A DNA stretch of 64,000 nucleotides, taken from Zoogloeaceae bacterium. Lineage in GTDB: Bacteria > Pseudomonadota > Gammaproteobacteria > Burkholderiales > Rhodocyclaceae. The stretch is from contig JACKLZ010000002.1 of the NCBI GenBank assembly GCA_024235675.1, positions 367,501 to 431,500 on the forward strand, written 5' to 3'. This document shows positions 8,077-16,099 of this stretch, in pieces. The number at the start of each line of letters is the position of its first letter. Position 1 is the stretch's first letter. Below the pieces are notes generated by a model that saw only the letters and a list, made by a program, of their open reading frames with translations, had not been told where the DNA came from and ran no database searches. The position numbers were made by a program, and so were the translations under genes.

Positions 8077-10245
8077 TCAGTACTTCAAGCGCGCGTAGTA
8101 GGTCTTTTGCGCGGCCTCGCGAGCCTCGCCGAGCGTGCGCACGCCTTTCTCCGCCAGCAGCGGGATCATTTTGAGAAAGACTTCGGCGGTAACGATGGCG
8201 TCACCCATCGCGGTATGCCGCCCGATCACGGTCACCCCGAAACGCTCTGCAATGGCTTCGAGCCGGTGGCTGTCCTGATTGGGGTGAATGATGGCCGACA
8301 ACAGCAGGGTGTCGAGCACCGGATGATCAAACTTCATCCCCGTCACCTCCTCCTTCAACTGCAAAAAGCGCATGTCGAAGGCCGCGTTATGCGCCACCAG
8401 GACGGTATCCGCCGCAAATGCGTGCAATGCGGGCAGCACCTTGGTGATATCGGGTTGACCGACCAGCATTTCAGGCGAGATGCCGTGGATCTTGGTGGAC
8501 TCGGGCGGCAGACTGCGTTTGGGATCGACCAGTTGCTCGAAGCCGTCGCCTTGCAGCAACTTGCCGTTCAGAATGCGCGTCGCGCCGATCTGGATGATCT
8601 CATCGCCTTGCGAGGGATTCAGCCCCGTGGTCTCGGTATCGAACACCGTATAGGCCAACTCGGACAACAGCTGGTCGTCATGCTCATGATTGCGTTCGGA
8701 CCAGCTGAACAGATCGAAGTCGTAGTATTCAGGCCGGCTGTCGCCCTTCAGATACACATCCGAGGTCACCTCTTCCTGCGGCGTTGCCGACGGCAGCACC
8801 AGGCGGAAAAAGGCCCGATGCTTGACCTTCTCGCGCTCCAGCCACATCTCGCCATCGTGTCGCTCGATCACGTCGCGCACGGTCAGCGGGCTGTTTTCGC
8901 CGGCAAAGCGCATTGGCTCAAGCTCCCAGTTCATGACGGTTTCGGTGCTCATCGCCTGACCGGACCAGATCAGATCCAGGTGCACCAGCCGCCCGGCCGA
9001 CACCAAGCGGAAACGCAGCTCCCGGATTTCGAACTCGTCCGACAATCGGCTCGCCAGATAGGTGACGGCTTGCAGCAACGAGAAGCTGTCGACCTTCACC
9101 CACAGCGCCTCGTCGACCTCTTCGATCTTGGTGCGCAGTGACAGCCGGCTCTCGATGCGGCGCTGGGCCGCTGCCACCAGGTCGGCGCCCAGCATGTCTT
9201 CGAGCTGCCAGCGCGCCTTGAGAGAATCGGCAAACGCCGATGCGCTGTGATCGAGTCGGTCGCTCATGGCTTTGACTTCGTCGCGAATCACGCCGCGGAA
9301 GCGGGTGCGCAACTCATCGTCCAGATCCGGAAAATCGAGCATCTCGGCCGCTGCCCGCACATTGGCCAGCGAGGCACGGTTGCCTTCGGTCAGGGTGTGC
9401 AGAATCTCATCCCGGCGCGCTTCGTTTTCAATGGTGCGGGTGATGTTGTCGAGCATCAGGATGAAACCGGATACCGGACGATCGGCACCGTCTTCCGGCG
9501 CCACGCCGAGCACCGGCGCCATCTGCACGCGCAGCAACTGGCCGGCGCGCGTGGTGGTCACAAAGTTGGTGACCGGCTGCGCCGCGCTCTTGCGCAAACG
9601 GTGCTGGATGTTTTCAAGCGCATGCGCGATCAGGTGGCGGTCCATCACCGCGTAGATCGAGCGCCCCAGGCCGATCAGCTCGCCACCACCGGCAGCCCCC
9701 GGCGCGTCGGACATGGCACGAAACTGCAGCCGTGCACGGTTGTTGTACAGCAGGATGCGCCCATCAAGGTTGCACACCACCACGCTTTGCGTGAGCTCCG
9801 ACATCAACGCACCGAGGCGGTTCTTTTCTTCTTCGACCGAGCGCCGCGCGTCGGCAACACGGACTTCCACGTCGTCCTGCAGACTCTGGCGCTGATCGGC
9901 CAGCGCATTGATGATGTCGACAAACGCACAGGTTTCGGCATTGCCGTCGGCCGTCAAACGACGTGTGGGCTCGGCCTTGAGCAGCGTCCGTCCATCTTCG
10001 GCCAGACGGGCCGGCACGGCAACATAACGGCGATGCAGATCGCGCAACACGATTGCGCTGACGGCCATGGCCATCACCAGCATCGCGCCCAGCAACGCCC
10101 CGCGCGGCGAAATGATGGGCACCAAGGCCTCGCGCTCATCGGGCGAGAGGTCAACCCACACCACCCAGCCGCAGACGCCGACAACAATCAGCAACCAGGC
10201 ACAAACCAATGCAACGCTGACGAGAAGTCGATTCTTTGGGCTCAT
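8077..10245 (-). CDS. Membrane PAS / degenerate histidine kinase fused to DnaQ-type 3'-5' exonuclease
   Basis: A 722-residue fusion. Two membrane helices (about 7-31 and 47-69) are followed by a linker, a PAS-like domain (about 150-270), a region resembling HisKA plus HATPase_c (about 278-487) and a DEDDh exonuclease (about 530-700). The exonuclease residues are all present: D536 and E538 in FDTETTG, D624 in HNAAFD, H677 and D682 in GRHTAMGD. The kinase-like part appears dead: the H-box position reads TEGNRAS, with Glu-Gly in place of His-Glu, and the N-box lacks its Asn. The ATG overlaps the receiver stop as ATGA, implying coupling. Simple DnaQ-like nucleases sit beside acetate symporters in pseudomonads; the fused form suggests a signal-controlled nuclease. 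Function unproven. Confidence 0.85.
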   Translation of the reverse strand: MSPKNRLLVSVALVCAWLLIVVGVCGWVVWVDLSPDEREALVPIISPRGALLGAMLVMAMAVSAIVLRDLHRRYVAVPARLAEDGRTLLKAEPTRRLTADGNAETCAFVDIINALADQRQSLQDDVEVRVADARRSVEEEKNRLGALMSELTQSVVVCNLDGRILLYNNRARLQFRAMSDAPGAAGGGELIGLGRSIYAVMDRHLIAHALENIQHRLRKSAAQPVTNFVTTTRAGQLLRVQMAPVLGVAPEDGADRPVSGFILMLDNITRTIENEARRDEILHTLTEGNRASLANVRAAAEMLDFPDLDDELRTRFRGVIRDEVKAMSDRLDHSASAFADSLKARWQLEDMLGADLVAAAQRRIESRLSLRTKIEEVDEALWVKVDSFSLLQAVTYLASRLSDEFEIRELRFRLVSAGRLVHLDLIWSGQAMSTETVMNWELEPMRFAGENSPLTVRDVIERHDGEMWLEREKVKHRAFFRLVLPSATPQEEVTSDVYLKGDSRPEYYDFDLFSWSERNHEHDDQLLSELAYTVFDTETTGLNPSQGDEIIQIGATRILNGKLLQGDGFEQLVDPKRSLPPESTKIHGISPEMLVGQPDITKVLPALHAFAADTVLVAHNAAFDMRFLQLKEEVTGMKFDHPVLDTLLLSAIIHPNQDSHRLEAIAERFGVTVIGRHTAMGDAIVTAEVFLKMIPLLAEKGVRTLGEAREAAQKTYYARLKY

Positions 10246-10622
10246 GCATTCAACCCGAGCAGTTCGTGCACCCGATCGACCAGCTCCTTGGTCGAAAACG
10301 GCTTGGTCATGTAGGCATCGGCGCCGAGCGCCAACCCCTTGGCCATTTCGGTGTCCCGGCCTTTGGCAGTCAGCATCAGAATGCGCGTTGCGGACAAGGC
10401 CGGATCGCCCTTGACCTCCTGGCAGACGTCAAAACCGCTCTTCTTCGGCATCATCACGTCGAGCAGCACGAGGTCAGGCGAGTCGCTGCGGATCTTGGCA
10501 ATCGCCTCTTCCCCGTCACCCGCGATCGAGACGTCAAAGCCCTCGCGCTTCATCAGGAATTCCAAGGAGATGACGATATTCGGTTCGTCGTCGGCGATCA
10601 GTATTTTTTTTGATTGTGTCAT
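10242..10622 (-). CDS. Stand-alone receiver-domain response regulator
   Basis: A 126-residue CheY-like protein with no output domain. The acidic pair D11-D12, the phospho-acceptor D55 (LVLLDVMMPKKSG), the MLTAK strand and the conserved Lys near 107 (YMTKPF) are all present, so it should be phosphorylatable. It sits between the symporter-histidine kinase (upstream, 55-nt gap) and the exonuclease sensor (ATGA overlap). The likely donor is the neighbouring kinase; the target is unknown, but the exonuclease sensor is the obvious candidate. Confidence 0.93.
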   Translation of the reverse strand: MTQSKKILIADDEPNIVISLEFLMKREGFDVSIAGDGEEAIAKIRSDSPDLVLLDVMMPKKSGFDVCQEVKGDPALSATRILMLTAKGRDTEMAKGLALGADAYMTKPFSTKELVDRVHELLGLNA

Positions 10623-10677
10623 GTATGTTCCCTCCCCCTCACATCACATTCTAAGTCATTGTCCTGCGATCAATGCA

Positions 10678-13416
10678 TCAGGTCGGCTCACCCATTTCGC
10701 TGGCGGATACCGCGAGTTTTTGGGGCAGCTCGAACGAAAACACCGCCCCGTGACCGGGTTCGCTGGTGACCCACAAGGTCCCCCCGAAATGTTCGATGAT
10801 CTCCCGGCTGATCGGCAGCCCCAGACCCGTGCCAGTCGGCTTGCCGCCGCTCCCGCTGGCTTGACGAAATTTCTCGAAAATTTCGCCCTGGGCATCCTGC
10901 GGAATCCCCGGGCCGTTGTCGCACACATCGACACGCACGCCCGTTTCACTCTCACTCAACACGACCCGAACCACGCCCTCGTGCTCTGGCACGAAGCGCG
11001 CCGCATTGCCTATCAAATTGGTCAGCACCTGGATCAATCGATCGCGATCCACCCGCAACACCGTCACCGCGGGCGGCAGCACCAGTGCCAGCTCCGCCTG
11101 GCGATTCCGGACCAGTTGCCCCGCCGTGGTCGCCACATGCTCGATCAAGTCGATCAGATCCACATCCGTGTCGTGCCACTGTGCATGGCCTGACTCGATC
11201 TTGGCCAGGTCCAGCACCTGATTCACCAGGCGGGTCAGACGCTCCGTTTCTTCAACAATGATGCCCAGAAAACGTTTTCGTTCGGCCAGATCGATCTTCG
11301 GGTCGTCCAGCAACAGTTCCGAAAAGGCGCGAATCGACGTCAGCGGCGTGCGCAACTCATGCGTGACCGAGGACATGAAGTCGTCCTTCACCCGATCGAG
11401 TTCCTGCAAGCGCTCGTTGGCGGCGCGCAAGTCTTCTGTCGCCGCCTGCAAGGCCTGCGACTTCTCTTCCAGCTCGCGCGAATAGGCGCGCACCTGCGAG
11501 GCCTCGTCGAGGATGTTCATCACCTCTTCGATGCCGAGCGTTTCCTCTTGCACCACCGAGGCGATCATCACCCGCGCCGACACACTGCCGATCGCGCCGG
11601 CCAGCTGCGTTTCGGCAAAGTGCACCAGATCGCCGTCGGCCTGCAGGTCTTCAATTTGCTCAACGCCCTGACTGTGCGCGTAGGCCGAGAAATTGACGCG
11701 AACCCGCTCCGCCCCGAGAAAACGTGCGAGCAAAGCGAGGAGGTCGTCGATCTTTGCCTGGCCGCGCCAGAAGCGCGCCGCACCGCGCGGCTCACGCTTG
11801 AGAATGTCGACAAACACGCTGGCCTGTCCGGCCTCCACCGCAGTCGGTGGCCGCCACAGCGAGACCGCCACAAAAGCGCCGATGTTGGCAAACATGCTCC
11901 AGAACAAGGCGTGCGTCGTGGCGTTGACATCGCCAAAGCCAAAGAGCTTTTCGGGCATCAGCAACTCGATGCCAAACACACCCGATTCGACAAAGGCCAT
12001 CGGCAACCAGCCCGACTTGGCGAACGAGGGCAGCAGCAAGGTGTACAGCCACACCCCAAACCCGGCCGCCAGGCCAGCGACCGCGCCGTTTCGCGTCGCG
12101 CCCCGCCAATACATGCCACCGAGCAAGGCGGGGGCAAACTGCACCACCGCCGCAAAACTGATCAAGCCGATCGACACCAGTGCATAGGCTTGCCCTGCGA
12201 GCCGGAAATAGAGGTAGCCCAGCAGCAGGATCACCACAATCGCGCCACGCCGGATGAGCAGCAGCAGCCCGGTGAGGTCATGCGGTGCCCATCGTCGAAA
12301 GCGCGGGCTCGACAACAACAATGGCATCACCAGGTCGTTGCACACCATGGTCGACAGCGCAATGGTCTCGACAATCACCATGCTGGTTGCCGCCGACAAG
12401 CCACCAATGAAGGCCAGCAACGTGAGTGTGGAATAGCCCTCTGCCAACGGCAATGTAAGCACAAAGGAGTCCGGATCGATGACATCCGACGGGAAGCGCA
12501 ACATGCCGCCCAAGGCAATCGGCAACACAAAAATGTTGATCAGCAACAGATACAGCGGGAACAGCCAGGTGGCGCGCTTGAGATGGCGCTCGTCGACGTT
12601 TTCGACCACCGCGATCTGAAACTGCCGCGGCAGCATCAAGAACGCCAGCGCCGACAACACGGTCAGCGCAAACCAGTCCGCCTTGCTGCCCGCGACGTCG
12701 AGGCTCAGCAGCGATGAAAGATCCGGAGAGATGGCGGCGCGAACGAATAGATCTTCCCAGCCATCAAAAATGAAATAGGTCGCCACGACGCCCACCGCCA
12801 GAAAAGCGATCAGCTTGACGATGGACTCAAAAGCGATGGCTGCGACCATACCTTCGTGCCTTTCGGTGGCATCGAGGTGGCGCGTGCCGAAAATCATCGT
12901 AAATGCAGCCAGCACCAGCGCCATATAGAGCGCCGTGTCGCGATACCAATCGCCGCTGGAGCCCGGATGCGCGCCGGTCAGCAAGCCGTACTCGCTGGAG
13001 ACCGCTTTGAGCTGCAAAGCGATATAGGGAACGATGCCGATCACCGCCACCAGCGTGACCATGCTCGCCAGCAGCCGGCTCTTTCCGTAGCGCGAGGCAA
13101 TGAAGTCGGCGATCGAGGTGATCCGGTAGGCCTTGCTGATCCGCACCATCTTCAGCAGCACCAGCCAGGAGACGCCCATGACCAGCGTCGGTCCGAGATA
13201 GACCGGCAAGAAGCCGAGGCCGGAGGTTGCCGCGCGCCCCACGCTGCCGTAGTACGTCCAGGCCGTGCAATACACCGCCAGCGACAACGCATAAACCCAG
13301 GGGTTGGAAATCAGCGAGCGGCCCGCGTCAGCGCGGCGATCGCCGTAAAGGGCCACACCAAACAGCACCACCAGGTAGGCAAATGAGGCGCCAACGATGA
13401 CACTGCTTGACAGCAT
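10678..13416 (-). CDS. Sodium/solute symporter-histidine kinase fusion (CrbS/CbrA-like)
   Basis: A 912-residue sensor. An SSS transporter domain spans residues 1 to about 520 (about 13 membrane segments), followed by a STAC-like linker (530-640), a coiled coil (640-680), a HisKA domain with phospho-acceptor H686 in SVTHELRTPLTS, and a HATPase_c domain (about 785-900) with NLIGNA, DNGPGIP and GTGLGLPIS. This architecture matches CrbS and CbrA; CrbS-type sensors control acs and acetate use. The gene lies close to acs and shares an operon with a receiver and a second symporter, which supports acetate sensing by inference. A 65-residue membrane protein gene precedes it by 9 nt. Confidence 0.93.
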   Translation of the reverse strand: MLSSSVIVGASFAYLVVLFGVALYGDRRADAGRSLISNPWVYALSLAVYCTAWTYYGSVGRAATSGLGFLPVYLGPTLVMGVSWLVLLKMVRISKAYRITSIADFIASRYGKSRLLASMVTLVAVIGIVPYIALQLKAVSSEYGLLTGAHPGSSGDWYRDTALYMALVLAAFTMIFGTRHLDATERHEGMVAAIAFESIVKLIAFLAVGVVATYFIFDGWEDLFVRAAISPDLSSLLSLDVAGSKADWFALTVLSALAFLMLPRQFQIAVVENVDERHLKRATWLFPLYLLLINIFVLPIALGGMLRFPSDVIDPDSFVLTLPLAEGYSTLTLLAFIGGLSAATSMVIVETIALSTMVCNDLVMPLLLSSPRFRRWAPHDLTGLLLLIRRGAIVVILLLGYLYFRLAGQAYALVSIGLISFAAVVQFAPALLGGMYWRGATRNGAVAGLAAGFGVWLYTLLLPSFAKSGWLPMAFVESGVFGIELLMPEKLFGFGDVNATTHALFWSMFANIGAFVAVSLWRPPTAVEAGQASVFVDILKREPRGAARFWRGQAKIDDLLALLARFLGAERVRVNFSAYAHSQGVEQIEDLQADGDLVHFAETQLAGAIGSVSARVMIASVVQEETLGIEEVMNILDEASQVRAYSRELEEKSQALQAATEDLRAANERLQELDRVKDDFMSSVTHELRTPLTSIRAFSELLLDDPKIDLAERKRFLGIIVEETERLTRLVNQVLDLAKIESGHAQWHDTDVDLIDLIEHVATTAGQLVRNRQAELALVLPPAVTVLRVDRDRLIQVLTNLIGNAARFVPEHEGVVRVVLSESETGVRVDVCDNGPGIPQDAQGEIFEKFRQASGSGGKPTGTGLGLPISREIIEHFGGTLWVTSEPGHGAVFSFELPQKLAVSASEMGEPT

Positions 13417-13425
13417 GGCGCGCTC

Positions 13426-13623
13426 CTACCGAAAACCGCTTTCGACGATCCAGGCAAGCACCGCAATTACGGCGGCCCAGATACCGAACATGAAAAGGAA
13501 TACGAGCGGAACGCCAAACACGGCAACGGCGGCGTCGAACAGCCAAAGAAGCGGCGCATTGAATGCCAGCGCCGCAAACAGGGTGCAGGCGATCAGGCGT
13601 TGCCGCGCGAGCGCTTTGCGCAT
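13426..13623 (-). CDS. Small membrane protein upstream of symporter-kinase
   Basis: A 65-residue protein with two hydrophobic segments (about 10-30 and 34-58), N-terminus MRKALARQRL, no recognised domain. The start at 13621-13623 follows GAGGTG by about 6 nt; a longer frame starting 48 nt upstream lacks such a site. Small two-helix proteins often accompany SSS transporters (DUF485 and DUF4212 types); membership in either could not be established. It is the first gene of the sensor operon, and its partner is likely the symporter domain encoded 9 nt downstream. Confidence 0.75.
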   Translation of the reverse strand: MRKALARQRLIACTLFAALAFNAPLLWLFDAAVAVFGVPLVFLFMFGIWAAVIAVLAWIVESGFR

Positions 13624-13703
13624 CACCGCACCTCGTCCGGAAAACGGAAAACCATTATAGCCCGCTCCCAACGCCCGCCCCGACAGCTTCAGCGGTCCGA
13701 TTC

Positions 13704-13738
13704 AGCAAAAAAAGAAGGCGCGTTCCCGCGCCTTCGTC
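13704..13738 (-). terminator. Rho-independent terminator after acs
   Basis: On the minus strand GAAGGCGCG and CGCGCCTTC form a 9-bp stem with a 4-nt loop, followed by seven T. It separates acs from the sensor operon, so the two are transcribed independently even though they share direction. Confidence 0.9.
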
Positions 13739-13830
13739 TCCTCATGTATTGGCCCACTCTATGGCAGGCTCCCCTCATTATTCTTTTTGCGTGGCGCCGT
13801 CAGTGCAGCGCCTCCGCGGAGATCAGGCGC

Positions 13831-15792
13831 TTACCCCTTGAGCTGATCCAGAATGGCCGGATTCTCGAGGGTAGAGGTGTCCTGCGTGATCTCCTCACCC
13901 TTGGCCAGTTGGCGCAGCAGACGGCGCATGATCTTGCCCGAACGCGTCTTGGGCAGGTTCTCGCCAAAACGGATGTCCTTCGGCTTGGCAATCGGCCCGA
14001 TTTCCTTGGCCACCCAGGCCGACAACTCCTTGATGACCGCCGGCGCATCGGCGGCCGACGGACGCGCCCCCTTGAGCACCACGAAGGCAACGATCGCCTC
14101 ACCCGTGGTGTCATCCGGACGACCCACCACCGCCGCTTCGGCGACTTTCTCGTGAGCGACCAGCGCGGATTCGATTTCCATCGTGCCCATACGGTGGCCG
14201 GAGACGTTCAGCACGTCATCGATACGACCGGTAATGGTGAAGTAGCCCGTGTCGATGTCGCGGATCGCACCATCGCCCGCCAGGTAGTACTTGCCCTGGA
14301 AGTCCGCCGGGTAGTAAGACGTCTTGAAACGCTCGGGATCACCCCACACGGTGCGGATCATGGCCGGCCACGGACGCTTGACGACCAGAATGCCGCCCTG
14401 CCCCCAAGGCTGCTCGAGTCCGGTTTCATCAACCACCGCAGCCTGAATACCCGGGAACGGGAGGGTGCACGAACCCGGCACCATCGGCGTGGCGCCCGGC
14501 ATCGGGGTGATCATGTGAGCACCTGTTTCGGTCTGCCAGAAAGTGTCGACGATCGGGCAACGGCCACCGCCAATGTTCTCGTAGTACCACTCCCAGGCCG
14601 CCGGGTTGATCGGCTCACCGACCGAACCCAGAATGCGCAGGCTGGTGAGGTCGTACCGCTTCGGATGCACGCTCTCGTTGGAGTCGGCCGCCTTGATCAG
14701 CGAACGGATGGCCGTCGGCGCGGTATAGAAGACACTGACTTTGTGATTCTGGATCATCTTCCAGAAACGACCGGCATCCGGATAGGTCGGCACACCTTCG
14801 AACACCACCTGTGTGGTGCCGCAAGCCAGCGGACCGTAGGCAATGTAGGTGTGACCGGTGACCCAGCCGATGTCGGCGGTGCACCAGAAGACGTCATCCG
14901 GCTTGATATCGAAGGTGTATTGCATGCTCAGCAAGGCCTGCAGCAGATAGCCGCCGCTCGAATGCTGAACGCCTTTCGGCTTGCCGGTCGAGCCGGAGGT
15001 GTAGAGCAGGAACAGCGGATGCTCGGCACCCACCCATTCGGGCTCACAGGTATCGGGCTGCTCGGCAAGGATGTCGTTCAGCCACACGTCACGACCAGCA
15101 ACCATATTGACATCAGTACCGGTGCGCTTGACCACCAGCACTTTCTTGATCGACTCGCAGCCGCCCATACCCAGCGCGTCATCCGCGATCGGCTTGAGCG
15201 GCAGCGCCTTGCCGCCGCGGAACTGGCCGTCGGAGGTAATCAGAGCGGCTGCACTGGAGCTTTCGATACGATCACGCAGCGATTGCGCAGAGAACCCGCC
15301 AAACACCACCGAGTGGGTTGCGCCGATGCGGGCACATGCCTGCATGGCCACAATGCCTTCGATCGACATCGGCAGATAGATCACCACGCGGTCGCCCTTG
15401 GCGACGCCGACGCTCTTGAGCGCGTTGGCCATCTTGCTGACGCGGCCGAGCAGGTCCTTGTAGGTCACCTTGGTGACCTGGCCGTCATCGGCCTCGAAAA
15501 TGATCGCGACCTTGTCGCCCAGACCATTGTTAACCTGACGGTCGATACAGTTGTAGGAGACGTTCAGCTCGCCGTCGTCAAACCACTTGAAGAACGGCGC
15601 ATCGCTTTCATCCAGCACCTTGGTGAAGGGCTTTTTCCAGTCAAGCAGCTTACGGGCGTGATTCGCCCAGTAACCTTCGTAATCAGTCTCGGCCTGTTTG
15701 ACCAGTGCCTGGTAGGCTTCCATGCCGGGAACTGCGGCATTCTTGACCAGCGACTCGGGGGGGTAGTACAGCTTCTGGGCGTTGTCGGACAT
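13831..15792 (-). CDS. acs: Acetyl-CoA synthetase (AMP-forming)
   Basis: Converts acetate, ATP and CoA to acetyl-CoA in the cytoplasm. The 653-residue length is normal. The AMP-binding signature YTSGSTGKPKG, the WQTETG motif and the C-terminal PKTRSGKIMRR are intact; K620 in that motif is the lysine acetylated by Pat-type enzymes in characterised homologues. The ATG at 15790-15792 follows GGAGAGGTGAG. It is divergent from fumarase and lies upstream of the symporter-kinase operon, consistent with acetate assimilation under that sensor. Confidence 0.98.
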   Translation of the reverse strand: MSDNAQKLYYPPESLVKNAAVPGMEAYQALVKQAETDYEGYWANHARKLLDWKKPFTKVLDESDAPFFKWFDDGELNVSYNCIDRQVNNGLGDKVAIIFEADDGQVTKVTYKDLLGRVSKMANALKSVGVAKGDRVVIYLPMSIEGIVAMQACARIGATHSVVFGGFSAQSLRDRIESSSAAALITSDGQFRGGKALPLKPIADDALGMGGCESIKKVLVVKRTGTDVNMVAGRDVWLNDILAEQPDTCEPEWVGAEHPLFLLYTSGSTGKPKGVQHSSGGYLLQALLSMQYTFDIKPDDVFWCTADIGWVTGHTYIAYGPLACGTTQVVFEGVPTYPDAGRFWKMIQNHKVSVFYTAPTAIRSLIKAADSNESVHPKRYDLTSLRILGSVGEPINPAAWEWYYENIGGGRCPIVDTFWQTETGAHMITPMPGATPMVPGSCTLPFPGIQAAVVDETGLEQPWGQGGILVVKRPWPAMIRTVWGDPERFKTSYYPADFQGKYYLAGDGAIRDIDTGYFTITGRIDDVLNVSGHRMGTMEIESALVAHEKVAEAAVVGRPDDTTGEAIVAFVVLKGARPSAADAPAVIKELSAWVAKEIGPIAKPKDIRFGENLPKTRSGKIMRRLLRQLAKGEEITQDTSTLENPAILDQLKG

Positions 15793-16099
15793 CTCTCACC
15801 TCTCCTCAATTCACGGAATCGAAATTCGGTTACTTGCTCCGGCGTTCGCCGAAACAATCAACAGACATTACCATCAGCGGCGACGCTCAAGAAAACCCGG
15901 CCACTGAAAACAGATCACATTTAATAAAACCTATCTTACACAAGACTTACACCTTCGTGGCACTGCAACACAAAGCAGCCCACTCCTCGGTGTTAGAATC
16001 TCGCCCGACGCCACGACGCCAGTCAACCGATTCGTGGACGCATCATGGCAGGGGCTGCTTTGCCCGCGGCGCCTGCCTTTCTCTGTGAGGGAGCCCACC
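15793..16099. promoter_or_regulatory. Divergent acs / fumarase intergenic region with a CRP-like site
   Basis: The 307-bp gap must hold both promoters. At 15904-15919 the plus strand reads CTGAA-6N-TCACA (minus TGTGA-6N-TTCAG), close to a CRP palindrome with one good half. A TAGAAT hexamer near 15993-15998 is a possible -10 for the fumarase gene; no matching -35 was found. No sigma-54 site was recognised. Confidence 0.4.

Noticed and set aside
13600..15924. Plus-strand open frame of 774 codons opposite acs
   Set aside because: Same shadow effect; acs on the minus strand has every AMP-binding motif.
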